Positions 17,764 to 26,759 of a stretch of DNA of 64,000 bases are shown in pieces. Origin of the DNA: Mycobacterium sp. UM_CSW (lineage in GTDB: Bacteria; Actinomycetota; Actinomycetes; Mycobacteriales; Mycobacteriaceae); NCBI RefSeq assembly GCF_000455205.1, contig NZ_AUWQ01000074.1, positions 52,669 through 116,668 of the forward strand. Reading direction: 5' to 3'. The translations under genes and the position numbers were made by a program. The notes below the pieces were generated by a model that saw only the letters and a list, made by a program, of their open reading frames with translations, had not been told where the DNA came from and searched no databases. Numbering within the stretch: position 1 is the first letter of the stretch; the number at the start of each line of letters is the position of its first letter.

Positions 17764-19269
17764 TCAGTTCGCAAGTGAGAAGCCGTCCCAGGCGATCCGG
17801 CGGTGCGGGTGCGGATCGAACTCGATCCGGCTCTTGCGGTCGAACACCATCACGGCGCGCTCGGCGGGTGTATATGCGGGCCAGTCGTCACCCGGCGAAC
17901 CCGTGCGGCTGAAGGACCGCCACCGCCGCTGCACATGGTTGCTGACCTTCAGCGCCGCGCGCCGGTCGGCGGCGGCGGTCAGCAGCGCACCGAACCGGGT
18001 GCGATAGACGTCGAAGACGGCCAGCAGCTCGGTGGCGTGCGTGGCGCCCAGACCCGACCAGCGCAGCGTCCGCGGGGCGTAGTCGTAGCGGTAGAGGTAG
18101 GTGGGCGCGTGGTTGCCGTGGGCCTCGGCAATCTGCCAGGCCGCCGAGCTGAACGCGAAGTCGCCGCCGAGCTGGATGCACGCCGACGGCGACGGGTAGT
18201 CGGGGTAGGCGGCGGTAATGCGTTCGCGGGCAGCCGGTTCCGTGTCGGCCAGCAGCTCCTCGATCATCGACTGGTTCGTCGGCAGCATCTTGAGGAAGCG
18301 GGTGAACAGGCGGCCCTCTTCGGCGTTGGTGCCCACGATGAGCGGCACCTTGTGCGCCCGGCCGGACCGCATCGCCTCGACGGGGTCGACGGGCAGGACG
18401 TCGTCGCCGACGACCGGGCCGATCGGGAACGCGCCCAACCGGCTTTCCATGCCCTGGTCGATCAGCCGGTGCTGCGTTTCCACCAGTTGCGCCGCGGACG
18501 CCTGCATCACCGCGTGCGCGCCGTCCTGGGGACGCACGCCGAGCAGCCCGGCGAAGCGCTTGGCGAACTCTTCGGCGATCTCCCGCGACCGCACCAAACC
18601 CGACGCCGGGCTTTCCGAGATCGCCTGCGCGAAAAGGCCTTCGGCGGCGGGCACGGCCAACAACGTGGAGGTGATGCAGGCGCCCGCGCTCTCGCCGAAG
18701 ATCGTGACATTGCCGGGGTCTCCGCCGAATTCGGCGATGTTGTCCCGGATCCACTGCAGCGCCAACACCAGGTCGCGCAGGTACAGGTTGCTGTCGATCT
18801 TGGTGTCGCGCGTCGACAGCGACGACAGGTCCAGGCATCCCAGCGCGCCCAGACGGTAGTTGACCGACACGTAGACGCAACCGCGGCGGGCCAGCGCGGC
18901 GCCGTCGTAGAGCGGGGTGGCCGAGCTGCCCATGATGTAGCCGCCACCGTGAACGAAGACCATGACGGGCAGCGGCTCGTCCGTGGCCACCTCGGGCGTG
19001 ACGACGTTGAGGGTGAGGCAGTCCTCGCTCATCGGCTGGTAGCGGCCGACACCGAGCAAGGTGTAGCGGCGCTGCTGGGGTGCGCAGTTGCCGAAGCCGT
19101 GGCAGTGCCGCACGCCCGACCACGGCGGCGCGGGCTGCGGCGCCCGGAATCGTAGGGCTCCCACCGGCGGGCGGGCGTAAGGGATGGACCGCCAGCGGTT
19201 TACGCCGTCGCGGGTGAAGCCTTCGACGATGCCGGCGGTGGTGCGGGCGCGAACGATGCGCTCATGCAT
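17764..19269 (-). CDS. lipT: Type B carboxylesterase/lipase LipT
   Basis: A 501-residue carboxylesterase. It has the oxyanion hole HGGGY (108-111), nucleophile elbow FGESAGA with Ser194, the EDCLTLNV motif and a probable catalytic histidine in GATHATEL. No secretion signal is apparent. It lies next to lppI, as Rv2045c (lipT) does next to Rv2046 in M. tuberculosis, which supports the symbol. I placed the start at the ATG at 19269 (MHERIVRARTTAG); an upstream ATG would add seven residues. The physiological ester is unknown. Confidence 0.88.
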   Translation of the reverse strand: MHERIVRARTTAGIVEGFTRDGVNRWRSIPYARPPVGALRFRAPQPAPPWSGVRHCHGFGNCAPQQRRYTLLGVGRYQPMSEDCLTLNVVTPEVATDEPLPVMVFVHGGGYIMGSSATPLYDGAALARRGCVYVSVNYRLGALGCLDLSSLSTRDTKIDSNLYLRDLVLALQWIRDNIAEFGGDPGNVTIFGESAGACITSTLLAVPAAEGLFAQAISESPASGLVRSREIAEEFAKRFAGLLGVRPQDGAHAVMQASAAQLVETQHRLIDQGMESRLGAFPIGPVVGDDVLPVDPVEAMRSGRAHKVPLIVGTNAEEGRLFTRFLKMLPTNQSMIEELLADTEPAARERITAAYPDYPSPSACIQLGGDFAFSSAAWQIAEAHGNHAPTYLYRYDYAPRTLRWSGLGATHATELLAVFDVYRTRFGALLTAAADRRAALKVSNHVQRRWRSFSRTGSPGDDWPAYTPAERAVMVFDRKSRIEFDPHPHRRIAWDGFSLAN

Positions 19270-19349
19270 ACCAGTGACGGTAGCCGACACCGCGCCGGTA
19301 GTGCGCGGCTAGCGATCGAATCGCCGGGTGTGGCGGCTAGCCTGACGGG

Positions 19350-20027
19350 ATGCGGATCGCCGCGCTGGTCGCCGTGCCATTGCTGGTCGCCGGATGCTCG
19401 CATCTCGGCGGCAACTCCGGGCAGCCGCCCACCAGCGCGCAGACCCCCGCGACCACGTCGGCCGGAGCGTCGGGCAGCAAACCGCCGGCGCCGTCCGGCG
19501 CACCGGCCGCCGGCGCCGCGATCTCCGCCGTCATCGCCTGGATCGAGGCAGGTCACCCGGCGGATCCCGGCCGCTATCACAGCGCCGCCCGGGAGGGCAC
19601 CACCACACCGCTCGGCAACGACATCGCCCTGACCGTTCAAGGGGGCAAGGTGTCGTGCATGACCGATTCCAAGCACACCGGCGCCGCGCTGGCGTGTCTG
19701 GTGGCCCTGACCAATCCCCCGCCCCACCCGGACACGGCCTACGGCGACTGGAAGGGCGGCTGGGTGGACTTCGACGGGACGAACCTCCAGGTCGGGTCGG
19801 CCCGCGCCGATCCGGGCCCGTTCCTGAACGGCAACGGCCCCGAACTGGCGAACGGGGATTCGTTGTCGTTCGGCGACTACCGCTGCCGCGCAGACGATTC
19901 GGGCCTCGTCTGCGTGAACTACGCCCATCAGTCGGCGGTGCGGTTCGCCGCCGCCGGCATACAGCCGTTCGGGTGCCTGAAGCCGGTACCACCGCCGGAC
20001 GGAGTCGGCGCCGCGTTCGGCTGCTGA
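19350..20027 (+). CDS. lppI: Lipoprotein LppI
   Basis: A 225-residue predicted lipoprotein with signal MRIAALVAVPLLVAGC (lipidated Cys16), a Pro/Ala/Ser-rich linker (about 20-57) and a compact C-terminal domain with six cysteines likely forming disulfides (VSCMTD, LACLVAL, YRCRAD, LVCVNY, FGCLK and the terminal Cys). The position between lipT and the Rv2047c-like locus matches lppI (Rv2046). The function of the family is unknown. In M. tuberculosis the next gene is Rv2047c; here about 22 kb of other genes intervene. Confidence 0.8.
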   Translation: MRIAALVAVPLLVAGCSHLGGNSGQPPTSAQTPATTSAGASGSKPPAPSGAPAAGAAISAVIAWIEAGHPADPGRYHSAAREGTTTPLGNDIALTVQGGKVSCMTDSKHTGAALACLVALTNPPPHPDTAYGDWKGGWVDFDGTNLQVGSARADPGPFLNGNGPELANGDSLSFGDYRCRADDSGLVCVNYAHQSAVRFAAAGIQPFGCLKPVPPPDGVGAAFGC

Positions 20028-20067
20028 ATTTGCTGCACCCGCGGTTGCAGCGTGGGACCATTTGCCG

Positions 20068-20922
20068 ATGGACCCCGACGATCCCGAAAAGCGCATCGCC
20101 GACCTGGAGCGTCAGCTCGCGGAGCAAAAGCGCATCGCTGAGCTGGAACGTCAACTGGCCGAGGCCAAGGCGGCCGCCGGCCAGAACCGCGCCGAGGGGC
20201 AGCCACCCTCGTTCTTCTCCGTACAAACGGGTGTGAGCCAGGGCGACGACGATCGCGCCCGCCAGTACGCGGAGTCGTTGTGGGAGGGTTTGCGCTCCGG
20301 TGGTCCGGCCGGCACCGGCGGGCCTTCCGGGCCCGAGATGGCTCAGCATCGAGCGGCGTTCATGCAAGCCGCGGCCCAGGCGGGCCTGTCCGAGGAGCAG
20401 ATCGACAACATCTTCAAGCACGGCAAAGCGACGTTCAAGGTGGGGCACTCGGTGGTGTATTCGGGGCAGGGCGCCGCGCCGGAATACACCCCGCCGGCCT
20501 TCATGGGACCGCCGCCGGGCTTTGCGCAACAGGTCGGCTCGCGACGCCAAGCCACATTCGGCAGCCCGCGCGAACGAGGCGGGCACGTTTGGGCCAACCG
20601 TTTCGGGGCGATCGCCGGGACCATCGGTCTCTGCGTCGGCGGCGCCGCGGCGCTGACCGCGACGATGCCGTCGACCGCGCTGTGGATGAGCCCCATCGTG
20701 TGTGACAGCGGCTACCAGCTGACGTACAACACCACCAATTACAGCTACAAGCCCGGCCAGTCGGGAACCGATGTGGACTTCGAGTGTGTCCGGGGCGCCG
20801 ACTCGTACGACCCTAATTGGTTCGCAATCGATGCCCTGCAGACCGTGCTGTTCGGTCTGATCGCGGGCGTGGTGGTGGCCATCGGTTTTGTGATCTGGCG
20901 CCAGTTCCGGAAGCCCGCGTGA
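20068..20922 (+). CDS. Coiled-coil membrane protein of unknown function
   Basis: A 284-residue protein I cannot assign to a named family. Residues 1-40 are heptad-like with a near-exact internal repeat (IADLERQLAEQKR / IAELERQLAEAKA), predicting a coiled coil. The middle is Gly/Pro-rich with a short helical segment (QAAAQAGLSEEQIDNIFKHGKATF). Two hydrophobic segments (about 175-197 and 255-275) flank an outside loop with two cysteines (IVCDSGYQLTYN, DFECVRGAD), probably a disulfide. It follows lppI by 40 bp and may be co-transcribed. Confidence 0.65.
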   Translation: MDPDDPEKRIADLERQLAEQKRIAELERQLAEAKAAAGQNRAEGQPPSFFSVQTGVSQGDDDRARQYAESLWEGLRSGGPAGTGGPSGPEMAQHRAAFMQAAAQAGLSEEQIDNIFKHGKATFKVGHSVVYSGQGAAPEYTPPAFMGPPPGFAQQVGSRRQATFGSPRERGGHVWANRFGAIAGTIGLCVGGAAALTATMPSTALWMSPIVCDSGYQLTYNTTNYSYKPGQSGTDVDFECVRGADSYDPNWFAIDALQTVLFGLIAGVVVAIGFVIWRQFRKPA

Positions 20923-20925
20923 CTC

Positions 20926-21903
20926 TTAGCCCGGTCGGTCGCTGACGGCCGCGAACAGCTCCGTCATCTCATCCGCGGGCCCGCTCGGGACGGTGTAGCC
21001 GGCCTCGTCGCGAATCTCGGCGAGGTGATCGCGCACGTCCTCGACGGACAGCCCGGGACGGTAGAAACCCCGTGTCCTGCCGATGAAGAAGCGGGCGACG
21101 TGCCCGGCGCCGACCGTGTAGATCTCGCCGGAGACCGGGCACTCGCGGTGCACCAGGAAGGCCACCACCGGCGCCACCAGCGCGGGGTCCAGTTTCTGAA
21201 GGTATTGGCCGACAAGGCCATCCAACACGGCCTGGGCCGCCGCGTCGTGCTCGGCGGGCTGCTGTCCGGTCGCGTGCTCGACTTCGCGCGCCAGCATCCG
21301 GGTGTAGGCGATCGGCGCGATGACGTTGACCTTGATGTCGTGGGCCGCCCCTTCGGCCGCGAGCACTCGGGTGAATCCGATCAGTCCGGTCTTCGCCGCG
21401 CCGTAGTTGCTCATGCGTTCGGCGCCAAGGATTCCGGCCGCCGAGCAGGTGTTGAGTATCCGGCCGTAGCGCCGTTCGCGCATTACCGTCCACGCGGGTC
21501 GCGTCACGTGGAACGCGCCCCTCAGGTGCACGTCGATGAGCGGTTCGAGCCGGTCGGCGGTCATGTCCTCGAATGGCGCGTCGCCGACGATCCCGGCATT
21601 GTTGATCACGATGTCTACCCGCCCCCAGGCGCGCAACGCGGTGTCGACGATTGCCTGTCCGCCTTCGGGAGTCGTCACGCTGTGGGTGTCGGCGACGGCC
21701 TCGCCACCCAGCCCGCGGATCTCGTCGACGACGGCTTGTGCGGCCTCGCGGTTGGAGCCATCACCGGTCACCGACCCACCGGTGTCGTTGACGACGACGC
21801 GCGCGCCGCGTGACGCCAGCAGCAGCGCGTACTGCCTCCCCAGGCCGCCGCCGGCGCCCGTGATCACGGCGACCCGCTCGTCGAACCGCAGCTCGTTAGT
21901 CAC
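20926..21903 (-). CDS. SDR, MFE-2-type (3R)-hydroxyacyl-CoA/hydroxysteroid dehydrogenase-like
   Basis: A 325-residue short-chain dehydrogenase. The NAD(P) motif TGAGGGLG and the following VVVNDTGGSVTGDGSN are typical of the dehydrogenase part of peroxisomal multifunctional enzyme 2 and its bacterial relatives in lipid and steroid beta-oxidation. The catalytic Tyr-Lys pair is in YGAAKTG, and the C-terminal extension contains RFFIGRTRGFYRPG. The GTG start at 21903 overlaps the P450 stop (GTGA), so it is translationally coupled to the P450. The pair probably oxidises the same substrate in sequence. Confidence 0.85.
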   Translation of the reverse strand: MTNELRFDERVAVITGAGGGLGRQYALLLASRGARVVVNDTGGSVTGDGSNREAAQAVVDEIRGLGGEAVADTHSVTTPEGGQAIVDTALRAWGRVDIVINNAGIVGDAPFEDMTADRLEPLIDVHLRGAFHVTRPAWTVMRERRYGRILNTCSAAGILGAERMSNYGAAKTGLIGFTRVLAAEGAAHDIKVNVIAPIAYTRMLAREVEHATGQQPAEHDAAAQAVLDGLVGQYLQKLDPALVAPVVAFLVHRECPVSGEIYTVGAGHVARFFIGRTRGFYRPGLSVEDVRDHLAEIRDEAGYTVPSGPADEMTELFAAVSDRPG

Positions 21904-23117
21904 CAACTGACCGGAAGTTCTTTCATGCCGTAGATATTGGCGTCTTTGAACCTCAGTTCCTCCGGCGGTACCGCCAGTTGGAGCCCGGGTAGGCGGCGCG
22001 CCAGCGTGGCGAACGCGACCTGCATCTCGACGCGGGCCAGGTTCGCCCCGATGCATTGATGCGCGCCGTACCCGAAGCCCAAGTGCCCGCGCGGGTTTCG
22101 GTCGGGGTCGAACGATTCGGGATTGTCGACGAACTCGGGATCCCAGTTCCCGGCGGGCAGGTTCATCAGGACGAACTCCCCCGCCCGGATCAGCTGACCG
22201 CCGATGATCAGATCTTCGGTCGCGACACGATCGACCTGGCTGTGCACGATGGTGAGGTAGCGCATCAGCTCTTCGACGATGTTGGCCACGACGGCGGCGT
22301 CGTCGGTGTGGCCGAGCCGCTCGAATACGTCGGGATGTTGCAGCAGCGCAACCGTTCCCAGCGAGATCATGTTGGCCGTGGTTTCGTGGCCGGCCTGCAT
22401 CATGATCACACTGTTCATGGCCGTGGTGGCATGGTCGAGCTGGCCCGTCGCCACGTATTCGGTTACCAGGCGGCTGATCAAGTCGTCGCCGGGTTCGCGC
22501 TCCTTGCGCTGCACCAACTCCTCGATGTAGGCGTACATCGCCCCGAAGGCCTGGCCTTTTTGCTCGTCGGTGGACCTCTGGTCGAGCCCAGTCGTGGTGT
22601 GGCGTTGGAAAATCTCGAGGTCTTCGGGGGGCACCCCCAGCAGCAACGCGATCACCAACGATGGCACCGGCAAGGCAAATTCACGGACCAGGTCGGCCGG
22701 CGCTCCCCCCTCGACCATTCGGCCGAGATAGTAGTCAACCGTCTCCTGAATTTGCGGCCGCATCGATTCGCAACGCCTGAAGGTGAAGTTGCTGGTCATC
22801 ATGCGCCGCAATCGCTGATGCGCGGGATCGTCGGTCCGCGCGAACATCACCGGGACCTTGTTGTCGGCGTCCTTCGGCATGATGGCGTCCGGAATGGTCT
22901 TCGCGGACAGGCGGGGATCGACCAGCGCCGCTCTGATGTCCCGATAACGGCTCACCACCCAGACCGCGTTGCCCTGGAACATCGCCCGGGGTAGGCCCGG
23001 CTCTTCGCGCCACCCCGCGAATTCGGGAGGAGGGGCGAGCGGGCAGCTCGCGGCCCGCGGCGCAGGTAGCACCGGAAGGTCAACGTCAGGGCGGGATTCG
23101 GAAGTTGTTGGCATCAC
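21900..23117 (-). CDS. Cytochrome P450
   Basis: A 405-residue soluble bacterial P450. The I-helix oxygen-activation motif is AGHETT, the K-helix ExxR is EELMRYL, and the heme-ligand loop is FGYGAHQCIG. It has the features of CYP105/107-like actinobacterial enzymes, but assignment to a CYP family needs an alignment. No ferredoxin or reductase gene is near, so redox partners must come from elsewhere. The start is GTG 23117 or ATG 23114; AGGA lies 7 nt before the GTG. It is divergent from a TetR gene with a palindrome between them and is coupled to the downstream SDR. Confidence 0.9.
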   Translation of the reverse strand: MMPTTSESRPDVDLPVLPAPRAASCPLAPPPEFAGWREEPGLPRAMFQGNAVWVVSRYRDIRAALVDPRLSAKTIPDAIMPKDADNKVPVMFARTDDPAHQRLRRMMTSNFTFRRCESMRPQIQETVDYYLGRMVEGGAPADLVREFALPVPSLVIALLLGVPPEDLEIFQRHTTTGLDQRSTDEQKGQAFGAMYAYIEELVQRKEREPGDDLISRLVTEYVATGQLDHATTAMNSVIMMQAGHETTANMISLGTVALLQHPDVFERLGHTDDAAVVANIVEELMRYLTIVHSQVDRVATEDLIIGGQLIRAGEFVLMNLPAGNWDPEFVDNPESFDPDRNPRGHLGFGYGAHQCIGANLARVEMQVAFATLARRLPGLQLAVPPEELRFKDANIYGMKELPVSW

Positions 23118-23173
23118 CGGCGTTTCCTGGTAAGTGGCAGGTAGCTGTCAATTTGTGAGCCTAGAGCTACACC

Positions 23174-23197
23174 TAACTGGCAGTCAACCGTCAGTTA
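23174..23197. promoter_or_regulatory. Inverted-repeat operator between P450 and TetR genes
   Basis: TAACTG-N12-CAGTTA, with 9 of 12 paired positions symmetric across the full 24 bp, lies 10 bp upstream of the TetR start and in the promoter space of the divergent P450-SDR pair. This is the usual place and size for a TetR autoregulatory operator. Confidence 0.55.
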
Positions 23198-23207
23198 AGC
23201 TGTCAGG

Positions 23208-23837
23208 GTGACCGCTATTGAGGACCGGCCGTTACGGGCGGACGCGGCGCGCAACGCGGAGCGCATACTGCGCGCCGCGCGGGCCGTCTACGGCGAGCTG
23301 GGACCGGATGCGCCCGTCGACGCCATCGCCCGTCGCGCTGGGGTCGGTGAGCGGACCCTCTACCGCAGGTTTCCGGCCAAGGCCGATCTGGTCCGGGCGG
23401 CCCTGGATCAAAGCATCGCGGAGGATCTCACGCCGGTGATCGACAGCGCCCGGCGTGCCGACGACCCGCTACTCGGTCTCACCGAACTGATCGAAGCGGC
23501 GATATCGCTGGGGGCCCGCGAACACAACCTGCTGACCGCCGCGCGACGGGCCGGATCGCTCACGTCCGACATCTCGGTCTCGCTGAACCAGGCGCTCGGC
23601 GAGCTCGCCCGGGAAGGCCAGCGCGTCGGCAGCGTCCGCGCCGACCTGGTCGCCGACGACCTGCCGCGCCTGGTCGCGATGCTCTTCAGCGTGCTGTCAA
23701 CGATGGATGCGGACAGCGACGGCTGGCGACGCTATGTCGCCCTCGTCATCGACGCGATATCGGTCGACGAACGTAAGCAGTTGCCTCCCGCCGCTGCGCT
23801 GCGCTATGACGTCGGGCCGAACAGCTGGCCGCTGTAA
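23208..23837 (+). CDS. TetR family regulator
   Basis: A 209-residue regulator. The N-terminal helix-turn-helix (about residues 15-60) includes AERILRAARAVYGELG and the recognition segment GVGERTLYRRFPAKADLVRAAL. The C-terminal ligand domain has a conserved HNLLTAARRAGSL helix. It is transcribed divergently from the P450-SDR pair across a 90-bp region containing a palindrome, so it most likely represses that pair and itself and responds to a substrate of the P450. It uses a GTG start. Confidence 0.88.
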   Translation: MTAIEDRPLRADAARNAERILRAARAVYGELGPDAPVDAIARRAGVGERTLYRRFPAKADLVRAALDQSIAEDLTPVIDSARRADDPLLGLTELIEAAISLGAREHNLLTAARRAGSLTSDISVSLNQALGELAREGQRVGSVRADLVADDLPRLVAMLFSVLSTMDADSDGWRRYVALVIDAISVDERKQLPPAAALRYDVGPNSWPL

Positions 23838-23843
23838 GCGGAT

Positions 23844-24662
23844 TCAATTGATGGTCACGCCGGCGTCGACCTTGAACTGCAGTCCGGTCACCCATCTGGA
23901 CTCATCGGAAATGAGGAACAGCACCGCGTGGCTGACGTCGGCTGGCTCGACGGCGGGCGTCGGCATCGCATTGACGAAGATCGGGATCAGGTCCGGCCGT
24001 TCCTCACCCAGGGCGACGCCGAACGATGTGGGGATCATGCCGGTATGGCAACCGGTGGGAAGCACGGCATTTACCCGGACATTCTGGGCAGCCAGTTCGT
24101 TGGCCAATCCCAACGTCAGACCGACGACACCATACTTGGCGGCCGTGTAAGGCAGCTGCAGCGGAAAGCCTTTCACGGCCCCCGCCGAGCTGATGTTGAC
24201 GAGACTGCCTCCGCCCTGCTCGAGCAGGTGCGGTATCGCGACCGCACAGGTGTTCCATACTCCGATGAGATCGATGTCGACCACCGTTCGCCACTGATCG
24301 AGCGTCGTTCTATCCCAGGGCGCCGATGTCAACACGCCGGCATTGGCCACCGCCGCGTCGAGACCGCCCAGCTTGCTGACGCCGTCATCGACGGCAGCGC
24401 GCAACTCAACGTCCTCGCGGACGTCGACGACGTGGCTCACACAGCGACGGCCAAGCTCCGTCACCAGTTTTGCGGTCTCGGTGAGGTCATCCTCGGTGGC
24501 CAAGGGATAGTCGATCTGCGGCAGCGATCGGCAGATGTCGACCAGGATGAGATCAGCTCCTTCCTCCGCGAGCCGTAACGCATGGCTGCGCCCCAAACCG
24601 CGGGCGGCGCCGGTTATGAGTACGCGTTTGCCGGCAACGCGTCCCGGAGGTGACGCCGTCAC
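23844..24662 (-). CDS. Mycofactocin-coupled SDR family oxidoreductase
   Basis: A 272-residue short-chain dehydrogenase with the nucleotide motif TGAARGLGRSHA. The insertion LVDICRSLPQIDYPLATEDDL is the hallmark of SDRs that hold NAD(H) tightly and exchange electrons with the peptide-derived cofactor mycofactocin. The catalytic YTAAKYG is present. The GTG start at 24662 overlaps the stop of the upstream oxidoreductase (GTGA), so the two are coupled. It probably oxidises an alcohol formed by a P450 of the cluster. The mycofactocin biosynthesis genes themselves are not in the window. Confidence 0.85.
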   Translation of the reverse strand: MTASPPGRVAGKRVLITGAARGLGRSHALRLAEEGADLILVDICRSLPQIDYPLATEDDLTETAKLVTELGRRCVSHVVDVREDVELRAAVDDGVSKLGGLDAAVANAGVLTSAPWDRTTLDQWRTVVDIDLIGVWNTCAVAIPHLLEQGGGSLVNISSAGAVKGFPLQLPYTAAKYGVVGLTLGLANELAAQNVRVNAVLPTGCHTGMIPTSFGVALGEERPDLIPIFVNAMPTPAVEPADVSHAVLFLISDESRWVTGLQFKVDAGVTIN

Positions 24663-25732
24663 CAGAGCAGGCCGCGCATGGTGGCGGACAGAGGAATGTC
24701 CTCCACGGCGATCAGTCCCTGGGGGGCGCGGCATACCCAATCGATGGCGTTGACCGCCCGTCCGGCCGTCGAGACGCAGCCGGCGTCGGTGGAATCGAGC
24801 GTCGGATGCGAAACATGCGTGTTGATCTCGACCCGCGGTTCGCCCTCGACGACAACGCGGTGTACACCGGTATGGCCCTCGGGAGGGAACTCCCAGTCGG
24901 GTGCGGCGGCGGTGGTCAGCCTGGTGACATGCTCGAGGGTGATGACCGGTTCGCCGTCGAGGACACCCTCCGTCGCAAACCGAACCGCGGCCATCTGTCC
25001 AGGTTCGACCGTCATCATTGTGCATTCGATGCGCTCGGGTGTGAACCAGCGTTCGATGCGCTGACGGACCTCGTCGAGTTTGATGTCGAGGTTGTCTGCC
25101 AGACTCCGCACCTGGCCGCCCCACATCGACACAATTACGCCCGGCAGGAACATCATTGCCGTGTCATCGTCCTCGGTTGTTCCGAAACCCATTGCCACAC
25201 CGGTGAACTCGGCGTCGTCGTAGTTGCAGTAGTCGAAGATCTCCTGCACGGTGATCGACGAGACGCGGGTGGTCAGGCTGACCGCCGAGTGCACCAAGGT
25301 GTCGCCGGAGAACCCGGGGTCGATTCCGTTGACGTAGAGAGAGGTGTTGCCCGCAGCGCAGGCCTGCTCCAGCGGCACCCGAAGCCAGTCGTCGGCGTGA
25401 CGCGGGGTGACCAGCCAGACCATGGACGTGCCAACGACGTTGGTGCCCGCCGCCAGGAACTTGGCCATCTGATCGATCGCCTCCATCGGCCTCGTCTCGC
25501 CTTGAGACGTGTAGACGACGCAATCGGCGCCAAGGGCTATCAGGGCGTCGATGTCGTCGGTGGCGATAATGCCGGTGGGCTCGTTCAGTCCGCACAGCTG
25601 CGCCGCGTCCTTGCCGACCTTTTCAGCGCTGGCGGCGTGCACGCCAACCAGTTCCAGATCGGGCCGACCGATGATCGCGCGCAGCGAATGCCGTCCTACG
25701 TTGCCGGTCGAGAATTGAATCACTCTGCGCAC
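24659..25732 (-). CDS. DapB/2,4-diaminopentanoate dehydrogenase-like NAD(P)-dependent oxidoreductase (copy 1)
   Basis: A 357-residue Rossmann protein of the dihydrodipicolinate-reductase-like group that mycobacterial annotation often calls NAD(P)H-dependent amine dehydrogenase. It shows VIQFSTGNVGRHSLRAI at the N-terminus, then DCVVYTSQGETRPMEAI and GTNVVGTSM, and NGIDPGFSGDTLV in the catalytic half. The GTG at 25732 is preferred because AAGGAG lies 9 nt upstream. It is one of three paralogues in this window (others at 27376 and 33202). The true substrate in mycobacteria is unknown. It is coupled to the mycofactocin-type SDR and follows another SDR by 28 bp. Confidence 0.78.
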   Translation of the reverse strand: MRRVIQFSTGNVGRHSLRAIIGRPDLELVGVHAASAEKVGKDAAQLCGLNEPTGIIATDDIDALIALGADCVVYTSQGETRPMEAIDQMAKFLAAGTNVVGTSMVWLVTPRHADDWLRVPLEQACAAGNTSLYVNGIDPGFSGDTLVHSAVSLTTRVSSITVQEIFDYCNYDDAEFTGVAMGFGTTEDDDTAMMFLPGVIVSMWGGQVRSLADNLDIKLDEVRQRIERWFTPERIECTMMTVEPGQMAAVRFATEGVLDGEPVITLEHVTRLTTAAAPDWEFPPEGHTGVHRVVVEGEPRVEINTHVSHPTLDSTDAGCVSTAGRAVNAIDWVCRAPQGLIAVEDIPLSATMRGLLW

Positions 25733-25760
25733 GGCGCACTTCTCCTTCGCCAGTCCGGGA

Positions 25761-26549
25761 TCAGTAGTCGGGAATCGGCAGTGGCGAATTGTTCGAGTCG
25801 ATTCCGCCGTCGACGTGGAAGGTCGCGTTGGTCGCGTAGCAATCGCGAGTGCACAGGTACACCGTAAGCCGTCCGAGGTCTTCCACATCGCCGAGCCGGT
25901 GCAACGGTGTGGCCTCTTGCATCTTCTCCAGCGAACCGGGCATCAGGTCCAGGCTGCCCTTCAGGCCGTCGGTGGCGAACGAACCCAGGGCGATGGCGTT
26001 GACGCGAATTTTCGGGGCGAGTTCCTGTGCCATGGCGCGGGTGAGCGCTTCGAGGCCGCCCTTGGCCACGCAGTAGGCGGTCAGCGCGCGAATGCCGAAG
26101 CGCGCCGAACCGGACGAGATGTTCACGATGGAACCGTTTCCGGCACTGAGCATGTGCGGGGCTACCAGCTGGCTCATGATGAACGCGGAGGTGACGCACC
26201 AGTCGAACGTGTGCCGGAAGTCTTCGTCGGTGATGTCCAGAAACCGCGCGTAGGTCGAGCCGCCGACGTTGTTGACCAGAATGTCGATGCGCCCGAAGCG
26301 CTCCATCGCCGTGTTCACCACGCGCTCACCGTCGGGACGGCTCATCGCGTCCGCGACGAGTGCCAGCCCCTTGCCACCCGCGGCCTCGATACCCTCAATC
26401 GTGCCAACGATATCCGCCTCGGTACGTGCGGTCCCGACAATCGTGGCTCCGGCCTCCGCCAAGACGCGGGCAATGCCCGCCCCGACACCCTTCCCGGCGC
26501 CCGTGACGATCGCGACCTGTCCGTCCAGCCGGAACTGCTCCAAAGCCAT
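25761..26549 (-). CDS. Short-chain dehydrogenase/reductase
   Basis: A 262-residue classical SDR with the cofactor motif TGAGKGVGAGI, NNVGGS, active-site serine in NISSGSA and catalytic YCVAKGG. It ends with a typical family C-terminus (FHVDGGIDSNN). It is the first gene of a three-gene run with the downstream oxidoreductase and mycofactocin-type SDR. Its promoter has a strong -35 embedded in a TGACT/AGTCA palindrome, and it is divergent from a TetR gene. The substrate is probably a hydroxylated lipid intermediate. Confidence 0.87.
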   Translation of the reverse strand: MALEQFRLDGQVAIVTGAGKGVGAGIARVLAEAGATIVGTARTEADIVGTIEGIEAAGGKGLALVADAMSRPDGERVVNTAMERFGRIDILVNNVGGSTYARFLDITDEDFRHTFDWCVTSAFIMSQLVAPHMLSAGNGSIVNISSGSARFGIRALTAYCVAKGGLEALTRAMAQELAPKIRVNAIALGSFATDGLKGSLDLMPGSLEKMQEATPLHRLGDVEDLGRLTVYLCTRDCYATNATFHVDGGIDSNNSPLPIPDY

Positions 26550-26588
26550 GCCGGGCTCCTTTGGCCGCGCGTGAGGTGTGCGTCGTTC

Positions 26589-26617
26589 AATCTATGAACC
26601 TAGCTGACTAAAGTCAA
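26589..26617 (-). promoter_or_regulatory. Promoter with embedded TGACT-AA-AGTCA operator
   Basis: Read on the minus strand there is a -35 box TTGACT (26617-26612), a 17-nt spacer and a -10 box TAGATT (26594-26589), about 40 bp upstream of the SDR start. The palindrome TGACTAAAGTCA (26605-26616) covers most of the -35 box, so a bound repressor would block RNA polymerase. The same palindrome occurs at 28687-28702. Confidence 0.65.
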
Positions 26618-26759
26618 CGACTTTGCGGCATCGGTACCCGTCACGGTGCCGCTGCATCCACAGTAATCAAGTTGTGCAAGCCTTTTTGACGGAAACACGG
26701 CATAATGATTTGTTAGCCTCGCTGCTCTGGTATGAGTCGGGTCAACCGTGAGGAAAGAA

